34,301 bases of DNA. It comes from Actinomycetes bacterium (GTDB lineage Bacteria > Actinomycetota > Acidimicrobiia > Acidimicrobiales > Palsa-688). Where the stretch lies: the NCBI GenBank assembly GCA_021811865.1, contig JAKAQB010000039.1:1-34301 (forward strand), given 5' to 3'. The position numbers and the translations under genes are program-made. The notes beneath the pieces are model-generated. The model was not told the DNA's origin. It saw nothing but the letters and a program-made list of their open reading frames with translations, and did no database searches. The first letter of the stretch is position 1, and each line of letters opens with the position of its first letter. Positions 1 to 8,661 of the stretch are shown here, piece after piece.

Positions 1-180
1 CCGATCTTCGGCAACGGCATCAGAGGTCAGGTCGTGGCCGGAAGCCTCGCCGCCGCCGCGACGTCCCTCTTCGCGGTCTTCTTCTTGTCGCGCTACTTCA
101 AGACGAGGACTCTCTACCCCTTCGCCGCCTACTCGGTCCTCTTCGGCGCCGTCTCGGCGGTCCGCTTCGGGATCTTCTGA
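1..180 (+). CDS. uppP: Undecaprenyl-diphosphatase, C-terminal part (gene enters from the left edge)
   Basis: Frame 1 is open from the first base to TGA at 178-180 and codes for the last 59 residues of a protein that begins outside the window. The tail is two hydrophobic stretches: an Ala-rich segment running into TSLFAVFFLSRYFKTRTLYPF, then a final helix ending VRFGIF. The order small-residue helix, F-hydrophobic-K/R-Y-hydrophobic, L-x-PFA-x-Y and a last helix is what I recall for the C-terminus of UppP/BacA, the membrane enzyme that dephosphorylates undecaprenyl diphosphate to recycle the cell-wall lipid carrier. The active-site regions of the family lie upstream and cannot be seen, so the call rests on the tail alone. 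Confidence 0.7.
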   Translation, partial: PIFGNGIRGQVVAGSLAAAATSLFAVFFLSRYFKTRTLYPFAAYSVLFGAVSAVRFGIF

Positions 181-289
181 CCCAGATCGACCTAGACCTG
201 ATCGGCCATCCGGCACGGCGGGTCTCCCGTCGGCCCCGAGGAAACCCCCGCGTCCTCACCCGGCCGGAGTGCCGCATAGTTTCGCGGTC

Positions 290-572
290 GTGCCGCCGCA
301 AACGCCGAGCGAGCTCATCTAGTCGATCGCCGTCGACGTTTACGGCACCGACGAGCAGCTCACGGCGTTCCTCTCGGCCTTCTCCGAGGAGGTGCGTGTG
401 CCGTTCCCGGCCACGGTGTTGGACCTTCCGGTCGAGGTCCTGGTCTTCGACGCCGAGGGACGAGCGCCGTGGGTTCGTCGCCCGCCGCGGTCGCGAGGAC
501 AAGCGCGCCGGCGCGGTGTCGCTCATCGACGTGCACTTCGAGCCCGGAACGGTCGCGGCCTGGCTGCCATGA
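290..572 (+). pseudogene. CcbP-like small protein, broken by a stop codon and a frameshift
   Basis: Reading from GTG 290 gives a short N-terminus ending in SELI, then an in-frame TAG at 320-322, then the conserved-looking run VDVYGTDEQLTAFLSAF and VPFPATV-x6-VEVLVFD. Between about 455 and 474 the reading must move to the third frame to continue as ERRGFVARRG, SLIDVHFEPGTVAAW and TGA 570-572. The joined product is about 93 residues. The pattern V/D-A/V-Y-G-x-(D/E)EQ followed by PFPA and VEV resembles the CcbP calcium-binding family (Anabaena CcbP); this assignment is tentative. Its stop overlaps the ATG of the next gene (ATGA), so the two were once translationally coupled. A GAG-to-TAG change would explain the stop. 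Confidence 0.45.
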
Positions 573-2829
573 CTGAGAACCCAGGCGCGGTGGCCGCCGA
601 GGTCCAGCGTCTGCGGGCGGAGCTGGCGGCGGCGCGAGCGGAGATCGCTCGGCTGCAGGAGGGCAATCAACGCCTGCGGGCAGCCCCGGTCGAGCCGGCT
701 GCGCCCGAGCGGGGCTGGATGGGGGCGCATCGCTCCGAGCGTGCCCCGAGGCTGTTCCCCGCTGACGAGGTGGGCGTGGTGGATGCCACCTCCGCCCGCG
801 AGGACAAGTCCGCCTCTTCCTGGCGCTGTTCGCCGGCCGGGCCGACGTCTACGCCGAGCGCTGGGAGAACCCGTCCACCAGGCGGTCCGGGTGGTCGCCG
901 GTGACCCTCGACGGGCGCCGCCCCCAGGGCCTTCGCCGCTACGCCCCGTTGGACGACGCAGTGCTCGGCGCGCACCTCTCGGGGCGCGTCACGGCGGGCG
1001 TGTACCCGCTGATCGACGGCGACCGCTGCTGGTTCCTCGCCTGCGACTTCGACAAGGGCACCTGGGGCCCTCGACGCGTTGGCGTTCCTCGAGGTCCGCG
1101 ACGACGTCGGCGTGCCGGCCTGCCTCGAGCGGTCACGCTCGGGCAACGGCGCGCACGTCTGGGTGTTCTTCGACGAGCCGGTCGAGGCTGCCGTCGCACG
1201 CCGGCTCGGCACCGGGCTGTTGCGTGAGACGATGGCGGTCCGCGCCGAGGTGGACCTCACGAGCTACGACCGGCTCTTCCCCTCCCAGGACTTCGTGCCG
1301 CAGAAGGGGTTCGGGAACCTGATCGCCCTCCCGCTCCAGGGCACCTCCCGCAAGCAAGCCAACACGGTCTTCCTCGACCCGGCGTCGATGACGGCCTGGC
1401 CCGACCAGTGGGCTTTCCTCTCGGCGGTCCGGCCCCGCCGGTGGTCACCGCCACCCTCGAGGCGATGCTGGCGGTCGACCGGATCGGCCTGCCCCCGGCG
1501 CTCGTCGCCTCGCTCAAGCACCTCGCCTCGTTGCACAACCCCGAGCTCCACCAGCGCGAGCAGCTCCGGCTCTCGACGTGGAACACCCCGAGGATGGTCC
1601 GCTGCTACGACGAGGACCTCGACCGCCTCTACCTCCCCCGGGGCTTGCTCGACGACGCCGCAAGGGTCGTCGAAGCAGCCGGCAGCCGCCTCGAGGTCGA
1701 CGACCGGCGCCCGACGGCCCCGGTCCTGGAGCTCAGCTTCACCGGCGAGCTCAGCGCCGCCCAGACCGACGCCGTCGCGACGCTCGCCAACCACGACCTC
1801 GGCCTCCTCGTGGCGCCGGCGGGTGCGGGCAAGACCGTCATGGCCTGCGCGCTCATCGCCCGCCTCGCCACGCCGACCCTCGTCCTGGTGCACACCAAGC
1901 CCCTCGCCGAGCAGTGGCGCCGACGGCTCGGCGACCTGCTCGGCCTGAAGCGGCGCGAGATCGGCCAGCTCGGTGCCGGACGGACCCGCCGCAGCGGGAT
2001 CGTCGACCTCGTCACCCTCCAGACCCTGGCCCGCCACGACGACGCTGCCGAGGTCTTCTGTGGCTACGGGCTCGTCGTTGTCGACGAATGCCACCACCTG
2101 CCGGCGGTGACCTTCGAGCGCTGCGTCCGCGTCGCCACCAACCGCCGCTTCATTGGCCTCACCGCCACCCCCCGCCGACATGATGCCCTCGAAGGCATCC
2201 TCCATATGCAACTCGGGCCGATCCGGCACACGATGAGCGACGACGCCACGATGGCGCTCACCCGCCGGGACCTCGTCGTCCACGACACCCTCACCGACCC
2301 CGACGCGCCCGAGGACGCCGGAGTCCAGACCATTCTCGGCCTGGTGGCCGCCGACACCGAGCGCACCCACCAGATCTGCGAAGACGTCGCCGACGCCCAC
2401 CGTCGGGGACGCAACGTCCTCGTCTTCACCGACCGCACCGAGCACCTCGAAGCCCTCCGGGCCGAGCTCAGCGGCCGCCACGGCCTCGACCCGGCCGTGC
2501 TCAAGGGGGGCACCGGGAAGAAACGGCACGCGGCGGTCCTCGACGAGCTGTGCACGAGCGACGTCCCGATCCTCCTCCTCGCCACCGGCGCCTACCTCGG
2601 CGAAGGCTTCGACCTCCCCACCCTCGACACCTTGTTCCTGGCCTTCCCGATCTCGGGGCGCAGCCGGGTCGTCCAGTACGTCGGGCGCGTCACCCGCCCC
2701 CTGCCGGACAAGACCAGCGTCGAGGTCCACGACTACCACGACACCCTCCACCCGCTGCTGCGTCGCATGCACCAGCGCCGCCTCGCCGCCTTGAAGAGCA
2801 TCGGGTTCGTCCCGACCGCGCCGGCGTGA
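569..2829 (+). pseudogene. TOTE-type primase (AEP)-SF2 helicase fusion, frameshifted in its N-terminal half
   Basis: The frame joined from ATG 569 would give about 753 residues. It starts with a short coiled coil (repeated LRAE/LAAARAEIARL). An archaeo-eukaryotic-primase-like domain follows, with DVYAERWEN, the acidic motif ACDFDKGTW, the GNGAHVWVFF motif and SYDRLFPSQD..GFGNLIALPLQ; this resembles the primase of TOTE conflict systems. Then comes LPPALVASLKHLASLHNPE and a full SF2 helicase: Walker A APAGAGKT, DECHH, TATPR, VFTDR and QYVGRVTR. The reading frame shifts near 808 (one base lost after GACAAG), near 1064-1067 (one extra G) and near 1424-1432 (one base lost, or a larger deletion). 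From GTG 1408 to TGA 2829 an intact 473-codon ORF keeps the complete helicase core. Either the gene is decaying and could still make a helicase fragment, or the sequence has local base-calling errors. Confidence 0.75.
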
Positions 2830-2969
2830 CCCCGCCTCGTCGGGCACCCCGGGTGCACGCTCCAGCGAGAACCCGACCGCCGCTGCCCACCGGGCGTCTG
2901 GTCCGCCGGCATGCGCCCCAGCCAGCGGCCACGTCAACGAACGGCACCGGCTCCTCGCAACCGGTGGAC

Positions 2970-2975
2970 TATAAT
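2970..2975 (+). promoter_or_regulatory. -10 element TATAAT of the toxin-antitoxin pair
   Basis: A perfect TATAAT lies 8 nt before ATG 2984 in otherwise GC-rich DNA. With transcription normally starting 6-8 nt after the -10 box, the mRNA would begin at or next to the ATG, so the antitoxin is probably translated from a leaderless transcript. No good -35 is seen. Confidence 0.65.
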
Positions 2976-2983
2976 TCTAGTCG

Positions 2984-3124
2984 ATGACAACGCTGCCGCT
3001 GTCCGAGGTCAAGGCCAGGCTGTCCGAGATCGCCGAAGAGGTGGCGGCCACCCACGAGCGGGTCCGGATCACCAAGAACGGGCGCGCGTACGTGGTGCTC
3101 GTTGCCGGGCGCCAGCGCCCGTAG
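2984..3124 (+). CDS. Phd/YefM-type antitoxin, C-terminally short
   Basis: A 46-residue protein with the Phd/YefM fold signature: LSEVKARLSEIAEEVA, then HERVRITKNGRAYVVLV. This N-terminal half normally dimerises and binds operator DNA. Family members usually go on for another 30-40 residues past the A-x-V-L-V strand (often S-x-D-D-L-E-S-L-E-E-T), and that part neutralises the toxin. Here the frame ends with AGRQRP and TAG 3122-3124. The next gene, a RelE-like toxin, starts 6 nt later. ATG 2984 is chosen because the TATAAT box sits 8 nt upstream. The protein may be a truncated, non-neutralising antitoxin or a naturally minimal one. Confidence 0.7.
   Translation: MTTLPLSEVKARLSEIAEEVAATHERVRITKNGRAYVVLVAGRQRP
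3106..3121 (+). repeat. Perfect hairpin at the antitoxin-toxin junction
   Basis: CGGGCGC-CA-GCGCCCG is a 7-bp perfect stem with a two-base loop (four in practice). It ends one base before the antitoxin TAG and 9 nt before the toxin GTG. There is no T-tract, so a role in limiting toxin translation or in coupling is more likely than termination; this is inference. Confidence 0.45.
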
Positions 3125-3130
3125 TCGCCG

Positions 3131-3397
3131 GTGAGCTTCCGGGTCGTCGTGGCCCGAAGCGCGGCGCGGCGCCTGGCCGAGCACCTGCCCGAGGCGGACG
3201 CCGCGGCGTGCATCGAGCTCGTCTTCGGCCCGCTCGCCGAGGACCCTCGCCGAGTCGGAGCGCCGCTGCGCCAGCCCTTCGAAGGGCAATGGCGGGCCCG
3301 TCGAGGCGAGTACCGGGTCCGCTACCGCATCGACGACGAGACCCGCACCGTCTACGTCCTCGACATCGGCCATCGCCGTGACGCCTACCGCAGCTGA
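3131..3397 (+). CDS. RelE/ParE-superfamily toxin
   Basis: An 88-residue protein with the RelE plan: MSFRVVVARSAARRLAEHLPE (first strand and helix), PLAEDPRRVGAPLRQPFEGQWRARRGEYRVRYRIDDE (central G-x-W-R-x-R-x-G-x-Y-R-V-x-Y core), and VYVLDIGHRRDAYRS (last strand with the basic tail that ends H-R-x-x-Y). Members of this superfamily usually cleave mRNA in the ribosomal A site; the ParE branch instead poisons gyrase. The core and the C-terminal HRRDAYR favour RelE. The start is GTG 3131, right after the antitoxin stop, so expression is probably coupled to it. The toxin looks intact although its partner is short. Confidence 0.8.
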   Translation: MSFRVVVARSAARRLAEHLPEADAAACIELVFGPLAEDPRRVGAPLRQPFEGQWRARRGEYRVRYRIDDETRTVYVLDIGHRRDAYRS

Positions 3398-3484
3398 GAG
3401 CAGCAACGGGTCGAGCTTGGGGTGAAGCCGGTTGCGGCCAGGGGCGCGGATCAGGCAGCCGGTGCGGCTCCCAGCCCGCCTGCG

Positions 3485-3490
3485 TATGCT
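3485..3490 (+). promoter_or_regulatory. -10 element TATGCT of the MgtE-N/Nramp operon
   Basis: TATGCT lies 6 nt before GTG 3497, where the PRC-barrel domain begins. This supports GTG 3497, not GTG 3422, as the start and suggests a leaderless mRNA. Confidence 0.55.
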
Positions 3491-3496
3491 CGCCCC

Positions 3497-4774
3497 GTGC
3501 AGTTGTCGGTGTTGCTCGGCGCGCCGTTGTTGTCGCCCAACGGAGAGGCCGTCGGCAAGCTCGACGATCTCGTCGTCCGCCTTCGCGGCGGCGACTATCC
3601 GCTCGCCACGGGTCTCGTCGCCGTCGTGGGCCATCGCCGGGTGTTCGTCCCCTACGAGCGGGTTGCCCAACTGGGGGACCACCGGGTCCCCCTCACCGCC
3701 GCGAACATCGACCTCCGGAGCTTCGAGAGGCGGGAGGGCGAGGTCCTGCTCCGCCACGACGTGCTCGGCCACCGCCTCATCGACGTGCCCGAGACGGAGC
3801 TGGTCAAGGCCTCCGACGTGATCCTCGAGGTCCGATCCGAGGGGTGCGTGGTCGTCGGCGTGGACACGCGCCGGCCGGCGCGGTGGTTGGGGCTGCGCCC
3901 CGCGGTCGGCGGGACGGTCGAGGACTGGAAGAACTTCGAGCCGCTCATCGGCCACCAGCCCAGCGCCACCGCCCGCGGCGTGTTCGGCAGGCTGCGCCGG
4001 CTCAAGCCGGCGCAGATCGCCGACCTGATCGAGGACGCCTCCCGCCAGGAGGGCAACGAGCTGATCGAGGCTGTCCACGGTGACCCCGAGCTCGAGGCGG
4101 ACGTCTTCGAGGAGCTCGATCCGGACACGGCCAACCGCTTCTTCGGCGAGAAGTCGGACGGCGAGGTCGCAGACGTCCTCACGCACATGCGCCCCGACGA
4201 CGCCGCCGACGCCATCACGAACCTTCCCCAGGGGCGGCGGCAGGTGGTGCTCAACCGGCTGCCCGCCGGTACCCGCACGAAGCTCATGATGCTGCTCGGC
4301 TACAACTCGTCCAGCGCCGGCGGCCTCATGAACCTCGAGTTCGTCACCTGCCCGATCGACGCCCAAATCAGCGATGCTCTCCGCCGGCTCCGGGCCGCCC
4401 AGAATGCCGAGCCGCAGGCCCTCACCGCCGTCCACGTCCTGGACCCCGCCGGCCGGCTCGTCGGCGTCGCCTCCCTCACTGCCCTTCTCGTCGCCGACCC
4501 CGACAGCCCCGTCGGCGACGTCATGGACGACGACCCCGTCCGGGTCGACGCGCAGACCGACGTCGTCGATATCGCGCTGCTCATGGCGGACTACAACCTG
4601 CTGACCGTGCCCGTCGTCGACCGCGGCGACGAGGTTCTCGGCATCGTGACCGTCGACGACGTGCTCGAGGCGATCATCCCCGAGGACTGGCGGCGCCGAG
4701 AACCCCAACCGCGCCCTACCCCTTCCGCCGAGGAGTCCCAACCGGGGCCGGCGGCCACGGCGCCGCCGGGCTGA
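3497..4774 (+). CDS. Soluble PRC-barrel / MgtE N-domain / CBS protein, likely regulator of the adjacent transporter
   Basis: A 425-residue protein from GTG 3497; an in-frame GTG at 3422 adds 25 low-complexity residues. Residues 1-75 form a PRC-barrel-like module (GAPLLSPNGEAVGKLDDLVV) and a second related module may lie at 80-140. Residues 165-265 are an MgtE intracellular N domain (LKPAQIADLIEDA, FEELDPDTANRFF, VLTHMRPDDAADAI), followed by SSAGGLMN as in MgtE. Residues 280-395 form a CBS pair (VGDVMDDDPVRVDA, YNLLTVPVVDRGDEVLGIVTVDDVLEAI). No membrane segment follows, so the MgtE pore is missing. In MgtE these cytosolic domains sense Mg2+ and gate the channel. The Nramp-like gene starts 4 nt after this stop, so the inferred role is a Mg2+ sensor acting in trans on that transporter. 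The acidic, Pro-rich tail has no known role. Confidence 0.85.
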   Translation: MQLSVLLGAPLLSPNGEAVGKLDDLVVRLRGGDYPLATGLVAVVGHRRVFVPYERVAQLGDHRVPLTAANIDLRSFERREGEVLLRHDVLGHRLIDVPETELVKASDVILEVRSEGCVVVGVDTRRPARWLGLRPAVGGTVEDWKNFEPLIGHQPSATARGVFGRLRRLKPAQIADLIEDASRQEGNELIEAVHGDPELEADVFEELDPDTANRFFGEKSDGEVADVLTHMRPDDAADAITNLPQGRRQVVLNRLPAGTRTKLMMLLGYNSSSAGGLMNLEFVTCPIDAQISDALRRLRAAQNAEPQALTAVHVLDPAGRLVGVASLTALLVADPDSPVGDVMDDDPVRVDAQTDVVDIALLMADYNLLTVPVVDRGDEVLGIVTVDDVLEAIIPEDWRRREPQPRPTPSAEESQPGPAATAPPG

Positions 4775-4778
4775 TCCG

Positions 4779-6491
4779 ATGACCGACCGACCCACCCACC
4801 GGGACGAGCGGCCGTCGGTGGGTGGGTCGGACCCGCCCAACCGGGCGGCCGGGCGCCAACCGACACCGCCGACGCGCCCGGCGCCCGCGTCCGCCGTGCT
4901 CGACGCTGCACACGAGGGCGACATCGAAGGGGCCTTCGGCCGTATACCCGTCGGCGACGTCGACGCCCGCACTACGTGGCGCCAACGGCTCGTGACCCTG
5001 GCCGCCATAGTCGGGCCAGGCATCATCGTCATGGTCGGCGACAATGACGCTGGCGGCGTCTCTACCTACGCCCAGGCCGGCCAGAACTACCACACGAGCC
5101 TTCTCTGGACGCTCCTGCTACTCATCCCGGTGCTCGTGGTCAACCAGGAGATGGTCGTGCGCCTCGGCGCGGTGACCGGCGTGGGCCACGCCCGGCTGAT
5201 CAACGAGCGCTTCGGCAGGGGATGGGGGGCGTTCAGCGTCGGCGACCTGTTCGTCCTCAACTTCCTCACGATCGTCACCGAGTTCATCGGCATCGCTCTC
5301 GGCGCCGACTACTTCGGGGTCTCCCGGGACATCGCTGTGCCTGTCGCCGCCGTCGCCCTCGTTGCCATCACCGCGTCCGGCAGCTTCGCCCGGTGGGAGC
5401 GGGCGATGTTCGTGTTCATCGCCGTGAGCGTGCTGCAGGCGCCGATGCTCTTCCTGTCCCGCCCGCACTGGCGCACCATCGCCAGGGACTTCGTCGTCCC
5501 GGGTATCAGCGGCGGCTTCCACTCCACCGCCGTCCTCCTCATCATCGCCATCGTCGGGACGACGGTGGCGCCGTGGCAGTTGTTCTTCCAGCAGTCGAAC
5601 GTCATCGACAAGCGCATCACACCCCGGTTCATGAACTACGAGCGCGCCGACACCGTCATCGGGGCGGTCGTCGTCGTCCTCGGAGCGGCGGCACTCATGG
5701 TGACAGCCAACTACGGGGCCTCGGGAACCTCCGCCTTCGGGCACTTCACCTCAGCGCTCGGCGTAGCCAGGCTCCTCGGCCACCGGGGCAGCGGCCTGGG
5801 CACGATCTTCGCCATCGTCCTCATGGACGCGAGCATCATCGGGGCGTCGGCGGTGACGTTGTCGACGAGCTACGCGTTCGGCGATGTCTTCGGGATCCAC
5901 CACTCCCTGCACCGGACATTCCGCGAAGCACGGTCCTTCTACCTGTCGTACGCGGCGATGGTGCTCCTCGCCGCCGGGATCGTGCTGATCCCGGGTGCGC
6001 CCCTCGGGCTGATCACGACCAGCGTTCAGGCGCTGGCCGGCCTGCTGCTGCCGTCGGCGGCGGTGTTCCTGCTCCTGCTCTGCAACGACCGTGAGGTGCT
6101 CGGGCCGTGGGTCAACCCGACCTGGCTCAACGCGCTGGCCGCCCTCATCATCGGTGTCCTCCTCGTCCTGTCGGGGACGCTCATGGCGACGACTCTCTTC
6201 CCCCATGTCAACGTGGCGCTGATCTCCGAGATCCTGGCGGGAAGCCTGGCCGTGGGTGGCGCCGCGGCCTTTGTCGTGGTCCGCGCCGCCTCGCACCCGG
6301 CGGAGCGCCAGGTGGCGCCGACAACCACCCCCGAACAGAAGCTGTCCTGGCGCATGCCGCCCCTGGCCCTGCTCCGGCCCGTTCGCTGGTCCCCGGGGAC
6401 CCGCCTGGGCATGCTGTCCCTGCGGGCCTACCTGGTCCTCTCCGCCGTGCTGCTCGTGGTGAAGGCCATCCAGCTCGGCAGCGGTCACTGA
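4779..6491 (+). CDS. Nramp-superfamily divalent metal transporter, non-classical (NRMT-like)
   Basis: A 570-residue membrane protein with about 11-12 hydrophobic segments after a Pro-rich N-tail of some 70 residues. It has the Nramp layout, but the metal-site motifs differ from those of MntH/DMT1. TM1 reads GDNDAGG (residues 87-93) where classical Nramps have DPGN, and TM6 reads TTVAPWQ (261-267) where they have the A-x-x-MPH motif, so the conserved Met and His become Ala and Trp. In the family that Met favours Mn/Fe over Mg/Ca, and Nramp-related Mg transporters (NRMTs) lack it, so Mg2+ (perhaps Mn2+) is the likely substrate. The gene follows the MgtE-N/CBS gene by 4 nt. Its TGA overlaps the 3' end of the convergent ogt gene by 7 nt. 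Confidence 0.85.
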   Translation: MTDRPTHRDERPSVGGSDPPNRAAGRQPTPPTRPAPASAVLDAAHEGDIEGAFGRIPVGDVDARTTWRQRLVTLAAIVGPGIIVMVGDNDAGGVSTYAQAGQNYHTSLLWTLLLLIPVLVVNQEMVVRLGAVTGVGHARLINERFGRGWGAFSVGDLFVLNFLTIVTEFIGIALGADYFGVSRDIAVPVAAVALVAITASGSFARWERAMFVFIAVSVLQAPMLFLSRPHWRTIARDFVVPGISGGFHSTAVLLIIAIVGTTVAPWQLFFQQSNVIDKRITPRFMNYERADTVIGAVVVVLGAAALMVTANYGASGTSAFGHFTSALGVARLLGHRGSGLGTIFAIVLMDASIIGASAVTLSTSYAFGDVFGIHHSLHRTFREARSFYLSYAAMVLLAAGIVLIPGAPLGLITTSVQALAGLLLPSAAVFLLLLCNDREVLGPWVNPTWLNALAALIIGVLLVLSGTLMATTLFPHVNVALISEILAGSLAVGGAAAFVVVRAASHPAERQVAPTTTPEQKLSWRMPPLALLRPVRWSPGTRLGMLSLRAYLVLSAVLLVVKAIQLGSGH

Positions 6492-7018
6492 GTCACGGAG
6501 TTACACCCGACAGAACGGCGGGACCCGAGGAGAGCCAGCGCCCGCTGGGCGCGCTCGTGGTCGAGGAGCCATCTCTTGCGCTCCAACCCGCCGGCGTAAC
6601 CGGTGAGTCGGCCACCGGCACCGATGACGCGGTGGCAGGGAACGACGATCGCTATCGGGTTCCGGCCGTTCGCGAGGCCCACGGCACGGGCGGCGCCGGG
6701 CCGACCGATCGCAGCCGCCAGCTCGCCGTAGGTCGTCGTCGAGCCGTAGGCGATGTCGCACAGTGCCGCCCACACCTGGCGCTGGAAGGGCGTGCCCGCC
6801 GGCGCGAGCGGGAGGCCGAAGTCGGTCAACGTCCCGTCGAAGTAGGCGTCGAGTTGGGCCTGTACCTCGCCCAGGAAGCGGTCCTCCCGACCGAGGACGG
6901 CGTCGGGTACCCGGTGGTGCTCGCCGTCGAGGTACAGGCCGCAGAGCGCTTCGCCGTCGGCGACGGCGGTGAGCGGCCCGATCGGGCTGTCGAAGGTCGT
7001 GTGGCTGCGGTCGGTCAT
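6485..7018 (-). CDS. ogt: Methylated-DNA-protein-cysteine methyltransferase
   Basis: A 177-residue suicide enzyme that moves the methyl group of O6-methylguanine in DNA to its own cysteine. The active site [10 protein letters not shown] is clear, with Cys128 as acceptor. Also present are FQRQVWAAL, the Y-G-x-T-T-T-Y-G-E-L helix start, the Arg finger in [13 protein letters not shown], and [13 protein letters not shown]. The ATG at 7018 overlaps the TGA of adaA-alkA as ATGA, so the two genes are translationally coupled; the same pair adjoins in Mycobacterium tuberculosis (alkA-ogt). The tail [13 protein letters not shown] extends past the domain. The 3' end overlaps the convergent transporter gene. 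Confidence 0.95.
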   Translation of the reverse strand: MTDRSHTTFDSPIGPLTAVADGEALCGLYLDGEHHRVPDAVLGREDRFLGEVQAQLDAYFDGTLTDFGLPLAPAGTPFQRQVWAALCDIAYGSTTTYGELAAAIGRPGAARAVGLANGRNPIAIVVPCHRVIGAGGRLTGYAGGLERKRWLLDHERAQRALALLGSRRSVGCNSVTQ

Positions 7019-8529
7019 GCGGCGGCTCCTGGAGGGTCGGGAAGGACGTTGATGCGGTGGGGCCCGAGGGCCCAGAGGTGTTGGGTGGCGTAGGCACGCC
7101 ACGGTCGCCAGGCCTCGGACCTGGAGAGCAGCGCGGCCGGGCCGCCGGTGACGCCAAGGATCCGGGCGGCGGCTCGCAGGCCGGCGTCGCCGATCGGGAA
7201 GGCGTCCGGATCGCCGAGGGACCGCATGGCGATGGTCTCGAGCGTCCAAGGCCCCACGCCGCGGAGGGCGGCGAGCCTGGCGCGGGTCGCGTCCCGGTCG
7301 GCTCCCGGCCCGACGTCGATCGAGCCGCCGGCGAGCGCAGTGGCCAGGGCCACGAGCGTCGCGCCGCGTTCCAGGGGAAGCCCCAGCCGCGCTGGGTCGG
7401 CGGCGGCGAGTGCCCCAGGGGAGGGGAAAAGGTGGGTGAGGCCACCGCCGGGGTCGCTGACCGGCTCGCCGAGGGCCGGGTCCGACACCAGCCGGCCGGC
7501 CAGGCCCTGAGCTGCCCTGGTGGTGACCTGCTGGCCGAGCACCGCCCGGATGGCGAGCTCGGCGCCGTCGACGGTTCGGGGCACCCGCCTGCCCGGCGCG
7601 GCACTCACCAGCGGGGCGAGGCGCTCGTCGGCTGTGAGCGCTTCGTCGATGGCGACCGGATCGGCGTCGAGGTCGAGCAACCGGCGGCAGCGCTGCACCG
7701 CGGCGGTCAGGTCACGCACGTCCGTGAGGGTGAGGACGGCGCTGATGTGATCGGCGGCGGGTCGTAGCGCCACGACACCCGGACCGCCCGGCAGGCGCAT
7801 GGTGCGGCGATAGGCCCCCTCCCGCCACTCCTCCACCCCGGGCACGGCCGTGGCGGCCAGGTGGCCGAACAGGTTGTCCGGCCACAGCGGTCGCCTGTAG
7901 GGCAGCCGCAGCCCGAGGGAGAGCGGCGTGCTGGCGACGCCCCCCGGGCGGGTGGCCGGTCGGCACGTCCCTGCCTGGTTTCGCAGCTCCAGTGGCGCGA
8001 CGGCGAAGACCTCCTGGACCGTGTCGTTGAACTGGCGGACGCTGCCGAACCCGGCGGCAAAGGCGACCCGCGCCATCGGCCAGTCCGTCGTCTCGATCAG
8101 GATCCTGGCGGTCTGCGCCCGGCTGGCGCGGGCCAGGGCGAGGGGTCCAGCGCCGAGCTCCTCACCGAGGGCGCGCTCGAGTTGGCGGCGGCTGTAGCCC
8201 AACCGCGATGCCAGTCCACCGACGCCTTCCCGGTCGACGACGCCGTCGGCGATGAGCTTCATCGCCCGGGCGACGAGGTCGGCGCGGCGGTCCCACTCGG
8301 GTGAGCCGGGCGTGGCGTCCGGCAGGCAGCGCTTGCACGCCCGGAAGCCCGCCCCCTGCGCTGCCGCCGCCGTGGGGAGGAACCGGCAGTTCGCCGGCTT
8401 GGGGGTCGCCGCCGGGCAACTGGGCCGGCAGTAGATCCCGGTGGTCGCCACGGCGACCACGAAGACGCCGTCGAAGCGGCTGTCCTTGGCGGCAACGGCC
8501 CGTAGGCAGACGTCCGAAGGTGGGAGCAC
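7015..8529 (-). CDS. Ada N-terminal / AraC / AlkA fusion: alkylation-damage regulator and 3-methyladenine glycosylase
   Basis: A 504-residue fusion from GTG 8529. Residues 15-70 are the Ada Zn domain: TGIYCRPSC and ACKRC put Cys at 34, 38, 65 and 68, with the same spacing as E. coli Ada 38/42/69/72. This domain takes a methyl group from phosphotriesters and becomes an activator. An AraC-type helix-turn-helix follows ([39 protein letters not shown]). The C-terminal half is AlkA glycosylase ([26 protein letters not shown], helix-hairpin-helix [15 protein letters not shown] and the catalytic Asp in FPIGDAGL). An ATG at 8640 is in frame but lies inside the SOS box and adds a non-homologous leader; GTG 8529 has a -10-like CAGGCT 6 nt upstream. 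The protein is expected to autoregulate this operon with ogt. Confidence 0.93.
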   Translation of the reverse strand: MLPPSDVCLRAVAAKDSRFDGVFVVAVATTGIYCRPSCPAATPKPANCRFLPTAAAAQGAGFRACKRCLPDATPGSPEWDRRADLVARAMKLIADGVVDREGVGGLASRLGYSRRQLERALGEELGAGPLALARASRAQTARILIETTDWPMARVAFAAGFGSVRQFNDTVQEVFAVAPLELRNQAGTCRPATRPGGVASTPLSLGLRLPYRRPLWPDNLFGHLAATAVPGVEEWREGAYRRTMRLPGGPGVVALRPAADHISAVLTLTDVRDLTAAVQRCRRLLDLDADPVAIDEALTADERLAPLVSAAPGRRVPRTVDGAELAIRAVLGQQVTTRAAQGLAGRLVSDPALGEPVSDPGGGLTHLFPSPGALAAADPARLGLPLERGATLVALATALAGGSIDVGPGADRDATRARLAALRGVGPWTLETIAMRSLGDPDAFPIGDAGLRAAARILGVTGGPAALLSRSEAWRPWRAYATQHLWALGPHRINVLPDPPGAAA

Positions 8530-8535
8530 GGCGCC

Positions 8536-8541
8536 AGCCTG
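8536..8541 (-). promoter_or_regulatory. Possible -10 (CAGGCT) for adaA-alkA-ogt
   Basis: On the minus strand CAGGCT, one mismatch from TANNNT, lies 6 nt before GTG 8529. This matches the spacing of the other leaderless starts in the window, and supports the GTG start only weakly. Confidence 0.35.
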
Positions 8542-8630
8542 CCCCCCGAGCGGATCTCCTGCTGGCGGTTTTACGACGTCAAGGCACAGAGGGGAAAGGG
8601 GACCCGTGCGGTCGAAAAGTTTTCGCGCGA

Positions 8631-8646
8631 CCGAACACATGTTCGA
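8631..8646. promoter_or_regulatory. LexA (SOS) box between adaA-alkA-ogt and the UvrD-like gene
   Basis: CCGAACACATGTTCGA matches the actinobacterial/Gram-positive SOS consensus TCGAAC-N4-GTTCGA at every defined position but the first. It ends one base before the TAGGGT -10 of the helicase gene, so bound LexA would block that promoter directly. It is about 100 bp upstream of the adaA-alkA start, so control of that gene by the same site is possible but less certain. Confidence 0.85.
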
Positions 8647-8647
8647 G

Positions 8648-8653
8648 TAGGGT
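8648..8653 (+). promoter_or_regulatory. -10 element TAGGGT of the UvrD-like gene
   Basis: TAGGGT lies 8 nt before ATG 8662, implying a leaderless transcript. The SOS box fills the spacer region just upstream. Confidence 0.6.
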
Positions 8654-8661
8654 GGGCGGAC

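Noticed and set aside
1264..2937. 557-codon minus-strand frame opposite the helicase
   Set aside because: Shadow frame without motifs; the plus strand carries all helicase signatures.
8530..8640. In-frame N-terminal extension of the Ada-AlkA fusion to ATG 8640
   Set aside because: The ATG lies inside the SOS box, the extra residues match nothing in Ada, and GTG 8529 places the Zn-domain Cys at the usual distance from the start.
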